Source: Sycon ciliatum (Eukaryota; Porifera; Calcarea; Leucosolenida; Sycettidae). Taken from it: DNA of 64,000 nucleotides. The position numbers were made by a program, and so were the translations under genes. The notes under the pieces were generated by a model that was not told the DNA's origin, ran no database searches, and worked only from the letters and a program-made list of their open reading frames with translations. Location of the stretch: the NCBI RefSeq assembly GCF_964019385.1, contig NC_088645.1, positions 8,295,794 to 8,359,793 on the forward strand, in the 5' to 3' direction. This document shows positions 1-11,695 of this stretch, one piece after another. Each line of letters starts with the position of its first letter. Position 1 is the stretch's first letter.

Positions 1-1131
1 CGCCTAACCTTGTTGGCGGATGACATGTGTCGGAATGGTTTACGAAGACTACTGATATGCCCACGTACAAAGTCCGCCCATGCGACGCTGACAAGGAGAG
101 GCATTTCCGTGTGAGCTTGGAGACTTGAGAAATTCACACATCTGTGACAAGTGACATGCTGCACCTGGGTATGCTCGTGGTGACACGTCACGGGCAGCAG
201 AAAAATCCTATAAAGTCCGACTCAACACTATTGAGAGGACAAACAGTACCGAACCGTTTTACGTACTCTCGTTGTTTCTATGAATTGGACGGCATTGCAA
301 TGGGCAAGGTCAAGTTCAAAGTACTATTGAATGCTGTATGTTTTGACAAGTACAACATAAACGATAAGGGGAGAGCAAAGTGCATCTACATCGCACCACC
401 AACCGGAGTCTTGTCCCATGGTTCTGTCCGTTATATGGAGCGCAACGGGCAGCTGTAGCCAGAGATAGGACTGCACAGCTGCCCGGATAACCTGCTATAA
501 TGCATTTACTGTGACATAGACGAGGGATTGTCCACAGACTCTCCACCGTGTACAGGATTGCGTTGCAAGTAGAGGTCCCTACATCTTCATAGAACGGGAA
601 GGGAATTCATCACTTGTGGATGCACTTGTCAACTATTCAGTGTCGTGGGTTGAGCGTAAAGCTCACAAGTGTTCTTCATGTACATGTAGGCGTTAGGTGT
701 GTCCAGGGTGACATCGAGCTCTGCATGTCGCTCGTTGGTCACCCCAAAATAATACCACAAACGGTTTTAGGTTTTTATGGGTAGATGGATCTTCCAGGTG
801 TTACGGGGAGAACTCCATCTTCCCTGACTTTGTACAGCGGCACATTGAATACAGGGTTTACCGTAATATTCTCTTAGCGCTAGAGTATTGATGGCCGTGG
901 TTCGAGTCCTGGCCGTGGCAGTCAACTTTGTGGACAGACATTTTCCGTTTCAACGCGCTCAAACCAACGTACTTGGGTAGTGTGAATACAGGTTTCACGG
1001 AGAGTCCATGCTTATGGGCGGTTCGTTTCACTGAAAATACAATGTACATGTACAATCGATATTCCATATTTAGGGCAGTGATGCCTTTTCATTAGCCAAG
1101 GGGTGACGTGACACACACACTGAATGATGGA
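1..1131. other. Intergenic, no gene found
   Basis: No open frame here has coding character or convincing splice sites. Near 894-906 there is a sequence resembling a tRNA B-box (ggttcgagtcc), but no matching A-box or cloverleaf, so it may be a remnant of a tRNA-derived SINE. Confidence 0.5.
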
Positions 1132-1211
1132 AAGGGTGTGGGTTAAAAGGATGGTTGAGTATGAGGTAGTGCTCATACTCAACCATCCTTTTAATATTAA
1201 CCCACACCCTT
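1132..1211. repeat. Short foldback element (about 34-bp arms)
   Basis: The left arm at 1132-1165 is the reverse complement of 1172-1211 apart from a 6-nt bulge (tattaa) in the right arm; the loop is 6 nt. It would form a strong hairpin in RNA or single-stranded DNA. It is either a minimal foldback transposon or an inverted duplication. No target duplication was identified. Confidence 0.8.
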
Positions 1212-1918
1212 GTTTAATTTTTATGAATAGTTCACACGGAGCGAATCCATTCCTAAATAGTTCATACACTCAAAACAAAGTTTCCCTTGGTGTACGAAAA
1301 TCCTCAACGCACGAAGAGGAGGCAGCGACACGAGCTTACAATGAATGGGAAGGGGGGAAGGGGGGAGGGGATTACGACACATCTACAATTTCCGCCCTTG
1401 CGAACTTGCGCAATTTTCATCTGTACATGTACTGATGTATATAATATATTACTAGATAAACCTTGTATTCAATAATTGTAGAAACACGCTTTGTAATATG
1501 CTGTCAAACTAAAAAATGTACTTGTTGCAAGTATGTACATGTACATGTAGGTACGCAAAATGACAATTAGCCACAGTAGCCTACTACGCACACGCTCATG
1601 TACATTGTATCTTGTAGTTCAGGGCAGATAAAGAGCGTATTGTAGGGCAATCACAATGAGAGCATACTATTGTAGCGTAGCCACAAAACTCATACACGTA
1701 GAAAGGAGACGTGTCGCCACACGTTTAAGAACGTCTGTATTGTATTGTAGGAATTTATTTGAATCCGGCATCTCAACAGTACAAGGTACAACTTATTCTA
1801 CCGGTATTCCCGACCCTCCCCCCCCCCCGTTATGCTACCTATTCAATATCGTACAAGTCAGGGAGAACCCCTCGATAGGCTACCTGCCTCTGGGTCATCC
1901 CTCAAATGAAGATAACAG
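1212..1918. other. Intergenic, no gene found
   Basis: Contains a purine-rich run near 1350-1370 and a homopolymeric C tract at about 1820. Nothing coding or structured was recognised. Confidence 0.4.
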
Positions 1919-2244
1919 TAATAATTTTAATATAGCTATGAATAGGATGAAGGCCGCAGACATCACGCAACTACGTTACTTTTTTGCGTTTCCTCTAGTG
2001 GTTTTATTGCACTTGTATCTTGATGTTATTTCTAACACCTTTCTATTTACAGTACTTAACTTCAGTTTCTTTGGTTGTATCCTTAGTTCCGTTTTTTCCC
2101 ACTGATGATAGGAACGAGAAAATCGATTCTGGGTTTTCAATAATATTTTTGTTATAAAATACACAGTAATACATGTCAAACAAGTAACGTAGTTGTGTGA
2201 TGTCTGCGGCCTTCATCCTATTCATAGTTATATTAAAATTATTA
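1919..2244. mobile_element. MITE with about 62-bp terminal inverted repeats
   Basis: The sequence at 1919-1981 reappears inverted at 2182-2244 with only a few mismatches, flanking about 200 bp of AT-rich DNA without coding sequence. Size and structure fit a miniature inverted-repeat transposable element. The flanks are AT-rich, so a short target duplication cannot be told from chance. Confidence 0.75.
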
Positions 2245-2284
2245 TCTCCACGTAGGTTATTTATTATAACAATAATAATAATAA

Positions 2285-2428
2285 TAGCTCAGTGGTTAGA
2301 GCATTGCTCATGACAAGCAGGGTCCCAGGTTCGAGTCCTGGTGGGTCTGGCGTTTTTTTCTCTTTTCAGGCAGTTCACTTCCCCGACAGATCCTTTGAAT
2401 TTGAAGTTCTCCCAATCCTTTCCAAATA
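2285..2428 (+). mobile_element. tRNA-derived SINE copy (5' truncated)
   Basis: Begins with the A-box-like tagctcagtggttagagc, continues through a B-box (ggttcgagtcc) and shares its body with the SINE copies at 4.1-4.9 kb (the ctcttttcaggcagttcac segment). (ATT)n tracts lie on both sides. The first bases of the tRNA-like head (ggtccca) are missing compared with the 4756 copy. Transcription would be by RNA polymerase III from the internal boxes. Confidence 0.8.
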
Positions 2429-4057
2429 ATAATAAAGATAATAATAATAATAACTTGGGAAGATCCGAATGACAATATACATGTAAATGAACATAAAACT
2501 GGGATGTGAATGTACTGTTAGGGAAGAAGGGATCGAAGGGAAGGAAGCCCCGGCGGGAAGATTAGTGGGGACATGATCGTGTGTGATATTGTGATGGTCT
2601 GCAAGGTTGTCCAGGTGTTTTTGGGCAGCTGTTTGCCGGTTCTAGCCGGTCCAGGTCTATCTACGATTGGCGGGTTTCAAGTTGACCCATGGGAAAAGGC
2701 GGACATTACCAATAAGCAGTTGTCGATGTCAAACAACTCTCCTCAGTTACTCCTCCATGCCTTTTAATACAGGTGGAAGGGCGTGATAGTATTGAAGGAA
2801 CATTGGGAGTTACAGGTGTATGACGTACATGTACGTGAGAAGGTGGTGCGGCAGAGCTCCACCCAGATTGGAGTAGTGAAAGTTGTGCCTTATCCGTGCA
2901 AGCTGATTGGCTGAGCAAATCCACTCCCTGCAGGTAGGTGACTTGGGCGTCGTGACATTAAGAATAACATCAACACTAACACAGTTATGAGCACAAAGAA
3001 ACACAGGCATAATCGTGCACAGGTGTCGACAGAAAACGCCCCTGCATTTTGAAGTACCGGTCCAGTTTTCACATATGATAATTATGGCAATTCAGACAAA
3101 CACTGTCTTGCTCCGCAGCAGTGAGCTAATATTCTAGAGTAACACATGATTGCTCTCTAGATACAACCACCTATACAAAATTAACATCCCACGATAAGCA
3201 GAAGAACGTGTCTAGAAATGGAAAACACTACACAGAGGGAGCGCTGGGCCCGCCACTCCCTGAGATAAAGACTCTGCCCTCTCGTCAATCGTACAGATTT
3301 CATGAACAGGAATACTTCAACACAGTCAACTGAGGTGAATGGGCTGAACGTTTGCTTACGACAATGACATATTGGTCTGGGGATTTGGATCGTTTGGCCT
3401 TGGCAACGGTGGTTGAACCCACGGTTGTGAAGGAAGCCCTGTGCAAGTGAATGACTGGTATGCCGTGAAGGACTGGCTCCACATCAATGGTATACCGTGC
3501 AGGATTGGGTCAACGTCATGGAGGGGACACTGAGCGGCGGCGTATTGACAGTTACAGGTAGTTGAAAGGCAAACACTCTCACCGTGCACTGAATGCACGT
3601 ACACAGAACTCGAGTCTTATACTACATGTAAGTACTAGTCTTGTAGTTGTAGATCATTGTTATCCTAGCCTGAGCTGGTAGGACGTCCCCAGACCCCAGT
3701 ACAGTGCTAAACGCCTCGGCCCAGTGAAGCAATAATTATTCTATACCACATCATAAATGTTTGGTGTGGCACGTAGCAACGCTAACGCTGAGTGACAGCT
3801 GGTTTCAGGCTCGCTGACACTGTGACAGCTTTGTTCTGGCTTACTGACACACTAACCTGACCGCAAGTGTCCTATGCGCGTACACAGTAACTGGCTGATG
3901 CTGTCAACAACTAACTGTCAACTACTCGCTGTCAACAACTACTGACACGGCTGAGTTGCAAATAATGCAAAAAGCCTTTTTAAAAGGCTTTATGCACTGT
4001 TGACAGATGCGTCGACTCTGCTCCTGTCTAACAGGTTCAGGGAAGATGCGAGCTGTG
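2429..4057. other. Intergenic, no gene found
   Basis: No supportable gene. A small hairpin at about 3966-3995 pairs aaagcctttt with aaaaggcttt. Around 3790-3960 short imperfect repeats of ctgtcaacaact and tgacac units occur. Confidence 0.4.
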
Positions 4058-4090
<33 letters not shown>

Positions 4091-4091
4091 T
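4058..4091. repeat. (ATT)n microsatellite
   Basis: About 11 units of att, adjoining the 3' end of a minus-strand SINE copy. The same trinucleotide tract borders the opposite end of the palindrome at 4880-4904, so it is probably the SINE tail. Confidence 0.85.
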
Positions 4092-4113
4092 GGAAAGGAT
4101 TGGGAGAACTTCA

Positions 4114-4879
4114 AATTCAAAGGATCAGTCGGGGAAGTGAACTGCCTGAAAAGAGAAAAAAACGCCAGACCCACCAGGACTCGAACCTGGGACCCTGCTT
4201 GTCATGAGCAATGCTCTAACCACTGAGCTATGGGACCAGGCTGAACCTAGAAGGCGCTGACAAGTTTTTCACTCCAAAGGCAGCTCACAACACGTGCCAC
4301 ACATACTGATGGCACTTGGGTCTTTTTCCCTCCCCCAGGGGACCAACCACGGTCAGTTTCTGGAAACTACCAGAGGTGAAAGAAAGTGATTAAATTTGGA
4401 AAGGATTGGGAGAACTTCAAATTCAAAGGATCAGTCGGGGAAGTGAACTGCCTGAAAAGAGAAAAAAACGCCAGACCCACCAGGACTCGAACCTGGGACC
4501 CTGCTTGTCCTGGTGGGTCTGGCGTTTTTTTCTCTTTTCAGGCAGTTCACTTCCCCGACTGATCCTTTGAATTTGAAGTTCTCCCAATCCTTTCCAAATT
4601 TAATCACTTTCTTTCACCTCTGGTAGTTTCCAGAAACTGACCGTGGTTGGTCCCCTGGGGGAGGGAAAAAGACCCAAGTGGCATCAGTATGTGTGGCACG
4701 TGTTGTGAGCTGCCTTTGGAGTGAAAAACTTGTCAGCGCCTTCTAGGTTCAGCCTGGTCCCATAGCTCAGTGGTTAGAGCATTGCTCATGACAAGCAGGG
4801 TCCCAGGTTCGAGTCCTGGTGGGTCTGGCGTTTTTTTCTCTTTTCAGGCAGTTCACTTCCCCGACTGATCCTTTGAATT
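4114..4879. repeat. 372-bp-arm palindrome of head-to-head SINE copies
   Basis: Arms 4114-4485 and 4508-4879 are reverse complements about a 22-bp spacer. I found one mismatch by eye (gcc versus ggc in the segment near 4310/4680). Each arm holds a tRNA-like unit: 4167-4237 on - and 4756-4826 on +. The unit has acceptor ends ggtccca and tgggtct, a 5-bp anticodon stem (ttgct with agcag) and the B-box ggttcgagtcc. The loop catgaca lacks the invariant T before the anticodon, so this is a SINE head rather than a working tRNA. A partial third copy lies near the centre. An inverted-read assembly artefact is possible. Confidence 0.85.
4756..4826 (+). mobile_element. tRNA-like head of SINE (right arm)
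   Basis: 71-nt tRNA-related unit with D-arm box tagctcagtggttagagc, anticodon stem ttgct/agcag around a 7-nt loop, and T-arm ccaggttcgagtcctgg. The acceptor stem has one T-T mismatch. Loop sequence and the shared downstream body argue for a SINE promoter head. Its mirror image is at 4167-4237. Confidence 0.75.
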
Positions 4880-5452
4880 ATTATTATTATTATTATTATT
4901 ATTATGCAGTGAAAGACTGGGGTGGTGAAGGTGTTCAAGAGATGGTTCATTGGCTGCTGCGGAGCCGCCGAGTGTTGAAGAAACTGACTGCCAACATTCA
5001 ACAACATCCATGTAATGGGAACATTGCGTTGCTACTTGTAATTCGCAGATGCAAACGGGAGCTTCATCTCAGCAGCAAGGTACTGATTGTCAAGAACTAC
5101 CTTACCCAGCCGTGATTGAATTGCTCTGGGCCTAGGCCTGGGCCTGGGGCACCCGTATATGTAGCTCTAGCCTCAGTGTCAGTGGTATACGCTCTGGGAC
5201 TGGGAGAGGTAGAGGCAAAGAAGGAAAGGTAACTGAAACCGGGGGATTCCTGGAACACGAAATCGAAATGAATCAATGTACCGTTGCATGGATACAGTGA
5301 ATAGATAGTGGAGCATGAAGTTTACTTGGAGACCAAGTACAATAACATAAATGATGGTGACACAGTTTGGCTAGCATTTACATGTGCAAAGTACACGTAC
5401 CGTTACATAAGCTACAGTTCATATGAAGAATGATGATTTGGTACTCAACTGC

Positions 5453-5629
5453 AGGGACCGGCGGATTCTGCTCGAAAAGCAGTGACATTGGCAGAACCAT
5501 ACCAACCTTATGGCGGGCAATTCCTCGAATTCTGCTCATTTTTTATCCACATATCAAACATGCAAGAAAATTACCAGAAAAAGTACCGAATTCTGCCAAT
5601 TTGTCTGCCAGCAGAATCCGCCGGACCCT
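5453..5629. mobile_element. Small MITE, 20-bp inverted termini
   Basis: Left end agggaccggcggattctgct and right end agcagaatccgccggaccct are inverted repeats matching at 19 of 20 positions, 177 bp overall. The inner part of the terminus (ggcggattctgc) resembles the termini (ggcggattatgc) of the elements at 18,568 and 41,544, suggesting a related transposase source. Confidence 0.65.
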
Positions 5630-7443
5630 ATATTCAAGTATCTGGTAACTGGTGTTTACCACAATAATTATGAATAAAATGCTCTGCGTAACTGGTAACT
5701 GGACGTCATGCATCACCAAGTGTGCAAGTGTGGGGTTAACCTTCTCTTGGTACATGTATGACTCTCGCAATGACGGCGTCATCAGTACAGCGTATTGTGG
5801 CAAGGGTGCATAGCACGTGATAACAAACAACTGCTCAGTGCTACAGACGTGCCACGGTTGGGCTCGGTGAAATCCGACCAAGAATGCATTTTGGCGCCCT
5901 TAACTAGCACGCCCTTGACGCCCTGGAAGTGGCACGAATGTGAAGTATCCACGACATGTACTCCAGATCTACGAGCAATGGACGTGTACATGACTGTATT
6001 CTTCTTTATGTTCAACTAAATGCAAGACGGCCTCTTACTATTCTTGATCGGACAAGGAGGAGATAGGCGACTCTCCACGACTCCAGAGTCTAGACCCAAC
6101 TACTCTGCACAATCATGCTCGACAATGACGTTACAAAAATGATCACGTGATCCTTTAATGGGCAATTGGGCATTCTAAAATTATAAGTAAATATGCAATG
6201 TGCACACAAGGCCAATGCAGACAGTTCTGGTATGAGCGATGCCCGTGGCGGCCTGGAAAAACCGACGTCGCCTTGCAAGTGCGCGAGGCATTTTGTGGTC
6301 GACCAGTTCCTTGGAAGTCGCTGACAACCCGGGACAAAAATATCCCATGCCAAGGCGAGTAAACGCGAGTAAAGTAGATAGAGAGAGAGAGGGGTGGGGG
6401 GCGATTCTATGGGCCGCACGGTACCTAACAGAGCAATGGAATTGGAGAGTTGGAATCGGGAATCACTACGCACATACTGGCAATCTGGACAGATCAGTGG
6501 ATACCATCGTTCACTTATGTATACATGTACTTATAATTGGGGTGGCATATATGGGTGGTATACATGGGTGGTATACATGGGTGGTATATGGGTGGTATAT
6601 GGGTGATGCATGTACATGACATTGTACATTAACATGAACTCAGTATTTGCTGGAACGGTACAATCATGCAGATGTATGCTACCGAGCAAGGCAGTACCTC
6701 CAGTATGGGCCTCGTACATCTTGCCAGTGCCCACACGGCCACAGCAGGCCCAACACTACTACATGTACATCTTATCAGTGCCCACAGCATGCAGGCCCAA
6801 CACTCAACAGATCCAGGAGGACATCACGTGCTCCTCTGAGCCTGTAGGCTGTAGCCCAAACCATCATACTGGCATTAGGCGAAGATCATAGGCCATATCC
6901 CGGCCTGCTGGGATGTAAATTCCAATCGCACAGATACATAGTCATCGTACTTGTTGTGCCAATCGTGCATTGGCTGGCAAGCGCAAAGGGGCGTGCGTAC
7001 ATCGCGTCTATATGGGGCATCGCTTGACAGGACGCCTGACAACAGCGCGCTATTTCTGCTCAAGCTGCTTGTCCATAATGACAGGCGCACAACCTTCATT
7101 GTTTCTCATCTGGTGATCATGTCGGAGAGTGACAGGAGGCGCGAAGCTGGAAATTCAGAAAGCACAACAACTGGCTCCAACCTCCATAATTGCAGCAATT
7201 ACTTTACTGTTCGCGTAGCACTATTAACTTGAGTTCATTTTCAGCAACCTTGAACGTTTGTGAAGAAGAGGTTGGTGCGACTTCGGCGATACTTGGGGAA
7301 TTATGTGTTGCTCCCTATGTGGAAGCTGGCGTTTTCCTGCCGACTTGAATCTCATTTCACTCACTCATAACTGTCATCCAGAGCACACGAGAAGTCCATC
7401 GAACCTTCCACTCGACAAATCTGCAAAAAAAAGCACCACTCCA
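5630..7443. other. Intergenic with a small minisatellite
   Basis: No gene recognised. At about 6541-6607 a 13-15 bp unit (gggtggtatacat and variants) is repeated four to five times. Around 7250-7400 the sequence resembles the foldback at 56,386 (tgcgacttcggcg, later actgtcatcc and agcacac), so it is probably a decayed relative. Confidence 0.45.
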
Positions 7444-7888
7444 CCAGACAGTCGGCATAATGCTCCAGGCATATTTTAGGCATGTTACAGGAAATAGCCT
7501 GGTGAATGTTACCCCTTATAAGCCGTACTGTCATGGTGCCAGAGTCGTCGTAACGTTGCGAAGTGCAACAAGAGTGTGAGGGTACAGTATAGCAGCATCA
7601 TTGACATACTGATGATTCCAGCATAGCACCATCACTGCCAGGCCTGGCATAATTTGGGCATAATGGCAAACATAATTCAGTACTTTACCGAGCATTGTCG
7701 ACCAAGGGCTGTTTGTACTGAGTTCACCATCCCATTACATTGGACCGCAGCATAGTATAGCACCATCATTGGCATAATTCCAGCATAATGTAGCATAATT
7801 ACTGGCATAATTTGGGCATATTGGAGAGCATTATTCTGATTTATTCAGCAATTTACTGATCATAATCCGACAAGGGTTAGTGCACTGC
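7444..7888 (-). mobile_element. Decayed GCATAAT-rich transposon copy
   Basis: In reverse orientation this matches the elements at 18,568 and 41,544: repeated gcataat/ccagcataat units, the segment around gtttgtactgagttcacc, and a degenerate terminus cataatccgacaagggtta corresponding to gcataatccgccaagggcta. Being outside the segmental duplication, it shows that the family transposed independently. Confidence 0.7.
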
Positions 7889-8881
7889 ACCTCATCAGTC
7901 ATGTAGTCGGACCAGAACTGCCGTCATTGTGAATACTTGTAATAACGACCTACTTCTTGCGTAGGGATGTCAATTGAATTTTATTTTATCCTATCCACGA
8001 TGGGGATTAGCCATATTGCGTGACCGATCCTTTCAATGTTATAATCTTTAATTTTCCTTTCCCACCTGGACTCCTCCTTGGTTTCCCTTTTCTCTCTAGC
8101 TCTTCTCTTGTACCTTCTTGCTATTATTCACTTAACACGCACTGGGGATTTACACAGTATTATCATTTTTTGCTTAAACAAAAAAATATATTCTGTCCAA
8201 TCATGCAGAGCTCGCACCCATATCTTCCCGTGCCAAAGTTTTGCCTTGTTTGGAGCAACGTAAGCTGTTTGCCCCTGTTGTCACTCACGCCTGCCACCAT
8301 GCGACGAGATGTAGCAGTGCACAACCCGTCAACATGTCAGCCAGATCGTGCAGATGCGACGGTAGTACAGTCCTGCTGCCCCCCCCCTCCCCCCCCCCCC
8401 AATCACAGGTTTTATCGCCTCCGCTGTGTGTGAAGCCTGGATGTACGAGAGATTTGCACCAGGTTTTGGGATCCCCATACAATGTTTGTGGCATACCATG
8501 GCCTCTCCTGTGAGGCAGAGGATGCATCTGAAATGTGCACACTATTGCACGTATTGCGACTTTCTTACAAGGTGAAATCCCATCCAAAAGCGAGCATAGA
8601 ATGTGACACAACTTAGATGAGCTAGTCTACTCGCACCCTGGTCTACACTGTGCATCCTACCACCAGTTCAAACATGCCTGCCTCCCGTTCTGTCTTGCTA
8701 GCAGTAGCACCCACTACTGGACACTACATGACCCTTTGAACGTTTGCGGTATTCCACAGTACCAGTCGTCTGCTGTCTACCGCCTTCCCGGTGTTTTGTT
8801 CTAACGTTATTCATTGACTGAGCATTCTTTGCTTTGTACTACACCCTGCTATCATGTTGGGCTATTGTCTACAATAGTTTA
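7889..8881. other. Intergenic, no gene found
   Basis: No supportable gene. A C-rich homopolymer stretch lies at about 8383-8400. Confidence 0.4.
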
Positions 8882-8972
8882 TTGTTTCCATTCGCTTCCA
8901 TGTAATTGGTCGACACCGCCCGTTTGGTTCTGCGAATTCAAATAAAAACGTACCCACCTACTACCTACATGC
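8882..8972 (+). mobile_element. Retroposon 3' tail, copy 1
   Basis: Shares about 75 bp with 10,164-10,255, including cgacaccgcccgtttggttc and a polyadenylation-type aataaa, then a cctac-type simple tail. Two copies of a common 3' end with a microsatellite tail and unrelated upstream sequence are what 5'-truncated LINE or SINE copies look like. Confidence 0.6.
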
Positions 8973-9744
8973 ATCGCGACCATAATAAGACCTCAGGTTT
9001 CAACCGTTTGCACAATGAATGCGCATGGCCCTGGCCTGCTGGGCGGAGTGGCTGAGGTCACCACGTGATCGTCGTGCCTATACAAGACCCAATACTAGAA
9101 ATAGATGTAGTAGTACCCTGCAGAAGCCTGGACATGTACCACTGGTCGCGACGACGCAGTGGGTTGTCGCACTGGACCAGTCCGATCACGTTTCACAACG
9201 TCTGGCCTGGCTGCCTTGGGCTTACACTTCTAGTAGTCCATAGCGCTATGACTCTGAGACAGTAGCCTTTGGCTGTGTGGGGAGTGTTAGATTTAGACGA
9301 GCTGGCAACATCTGCCCCTGGGCTCGTGGCGTCACTTGTGCACCAGAGACGGATAGTATAGACAGTGTAATCCGCTCACCACCCCCACCAGCACCAACAA
9401 CAACCATACCAGAAAATGGCCGTCATAGGTACTACATCATGTCATCTTGATGACAGTACTACTAAATTAATAGGCAAAATGGCGGTTATACGGTTGCCGG
9501 TGACATAATGGTCACCATACCACAGATGTGCTCTAGCATAGTCATCGCACCATACATGTACATGACATGTAGATGTGCGAGCTACACTCCTGTGTATAAG
9601 GGCACACTATGGCGCCTGTACTCTTGTACCGGCTATGGCTGGTGTGACGTGCGCAGTGTACTTTCTTCTGCTGGAGTATCATCTCTAGTCTAGACTTGTG
9701 CAGGGCGTTGGCACGCGCACGCATGTACTGTATTACTAGTATTA
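8973..9744. other. Intergenic, no gene found
   Basis: No coding sequence or ordered repeat was recognised. Confidence 0.35.
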
Positions 9745-10141
9745 GGGAGGTTTAGTCCCACGTAGTCCGTGGGTACTTTACGTGTGCGTACCACGTGATA
9801 CTCAGTGACCCACGTACAGACGTTTTCTGATTCACGACATACCGTGTATGGAGGCTCACCCACGGCCACGTTCCGCCAGAACGTGGGTGAAAATCAGAAT
9901 GGAGCGCATTGTGCGTACTGTGAGGGTGCTCAGCTGAAGAAGTTTCCGAAGCACGAAATCAAAATATTGGATGAGCTTCTTAGGCCCGGGTAGCTTCGTC
10001 TTTGACCAGGTTTGGGCCTTTCACTTCATGCTTTTGTTTGTTCCGTGTGACTAAACACAACATTGCAACGTGGGTACCCTTCATCCACTTTACGTGGATC
10101 ACCCACGTACGCGTTTCCGTTACGTGGGAACTAAACCTCCC
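9745..10141. mobile_element. MITE of 397 bp, TA target duplication
   Basis: Ends gggaggtttagtcccacgta and tacgtgggaactaaacctccc are inverted repeats with a single-base indel, flanked on both sides by TA. Subterminal cccacgta/tacgtggg motifs repeat inside both ends, as transposase binding sites often do. The TA duplication fits a Tc1/mariner-type source. No transposase is encoded. Confidence 0.8.
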
Positions 10142-10163
10142 TAATTATTATGACATATTTTAC

Positions 10164-10255
10164 TGTTTCCATTCGCTTTCATGTAATTGGGCGACACCGC
10201 CCGTTTGGTTCTGCGAATTCAAATAAAAATGTACCTACTTACCTACCTACCTACA
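10164..10255 (+). mobile_element. Retroposon 3' tail, copy 2
   Basis: Second copy of the 3' tail at 8882-8972, ending in aataaaaatgta and then tacctacctacctac repeats. It starts just after the MITE at 9745-10141. Confidence 0.6.
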
Positions 10256-11522
10256 TGTAACACCAAGAGTATATAAGCGCCATAGCTTGCAGCTGCCTAT
10301 ATCAGTCATATCTTCAGAAAATTGTAGTCAAGTAAAGTTAGTTGCTGTCTGATGACCGTGAAATTTCAGAGTTACAGCAGAAACGCTTTTGATTCCTCTC
10401 AAGTGTGTGTAAGCGCCATGTACATTGTACATGTACATGTACATGTACGTGTACATGTACTTATGCTAAGTTATGGTAGATCTACCTCCAACCAGAGTCT
10501 GCTAATCATAAATGCATGGTGCATGTCCCACAAAACTGTAGTCGCGAGGCTTCTGGCGTTTGGACCCCTGCTTCAGGTACATGAGTTCAGAGGACGGAGA
10601 TAGTGCGCAGATAGTGCGCAGATAGTGCGCATATGAGCCGCAGTCACTACGCGCTTTATCCTCAAACTGCGTATCACGCCCAATAGATCTACGCCTCGCC
10701 CTTCCTTTCCGCACTTCCGTTATACGTGTACGTAAGCCATTCCAATCGCTCTGGTGCAACACCCCTTACACACACAATGTGCATTAGTTAGTCATAACTC
10801 GTAACAATTAATTGTCCTTCTCCTTTTTCACCATAGTGTGCATTACGTACGGAGAATCGTTGAAAAGTACATCGTGCATGACTATGTGCCATGGTTCTCA
10901 GACGTATGATGGTATCATTGATATTTACCTTATAAGCTTATCGTACTGTTGTTTACGCCACTAACTAGTAAAGTACTAGTCGGTGCATGTCCACGTTAAC
11001 AGCGGTCGTTGTCCACGTGCTAAAAAACAGTTCCATGTACGTCACATCAGATAATTATTCATAAAACGCCGAGTGCAGTGTACACGTACTACCCGTTTTT
11101 AAGCGTTGACGTCATGTTCACTGTAGCACTGGCCTTGACTATTGCCTTGGTCAATGGTGATGCCGCTCCCCTCACTGCCCCCCCCCCCCCTCTCTCCCTC
11201 CGTTATACCATACACAGGCGCCATAACATATACAAAGGCCGAATCTTCAGTTCAGAACATACAGTGTAATAGAGAGAATGTCCTCGTTCTACCTTTCCCT
11301 TTCAACCCTGAATGCTGTGCAGCTACGTGTATGCCTTGCAAGAGTATAATTATTATAATTGTTAAAACTTCTCGGACCCTCTCCGTCTTTCTCCGTACCA
11401 CTACAAGTATCGTGAAAGAGAACCACAAAATCACATTTGCGCAGACAAGCCTCCGAAATAGAGATCGGCTCTTCCGAGTAGCGCGCAACCATACAGTGTA
11501 CTACTGTACACGCCCAATACAC
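10256..11522. other. Intergenic, no gene confirmed
   Basis: A TATA-like tatataag at 10,270-10,277 is followed by no convincing gene. Palindromic acatgtac runs occupy about 10,420-10,460. A C-rich tract lies near 11,180. Confidence 0.35.
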
Positions 11523-11592
11523 AGCAGTTGAACAAGTAAAGTATATAAATGTACACACCCACACCCCCCCCCACACACACGCGCACACACGC

Positions 11593-11684
<92 letters not shown>

Positions 11685-11695
11685 GGCAGTTGAAC
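11523..11695. repeat. (AC)n microsatellite bracketed by a 10-bp direct repeat
   Basis: About 110 bp of nearly pure (AC)n at 11,572-11,683, preceded by a short unique leader and flanked by the 10-bp direct repeat gcagttgaac (11,523-11,532 and 11,686-11,695). The bracketing suggests the tract arrived by insertion rather than growing purely by slippage. Confidence 0.7.

Noticed and set aside
4167-4237. Functional tRNA genes in the palindrome
   Set aside because: The anticodon loop lacks T33, the acceptor stem has a mismatch, and the unit continues into a shared SINE body with ATT tails.
10270-10277. TATA-like tatataag with a possible downstream gene starting at 10,352
   Set aside because: The following frame is short, runs into acatgtac simple repeat, and has no recognisable protein or splice structure.
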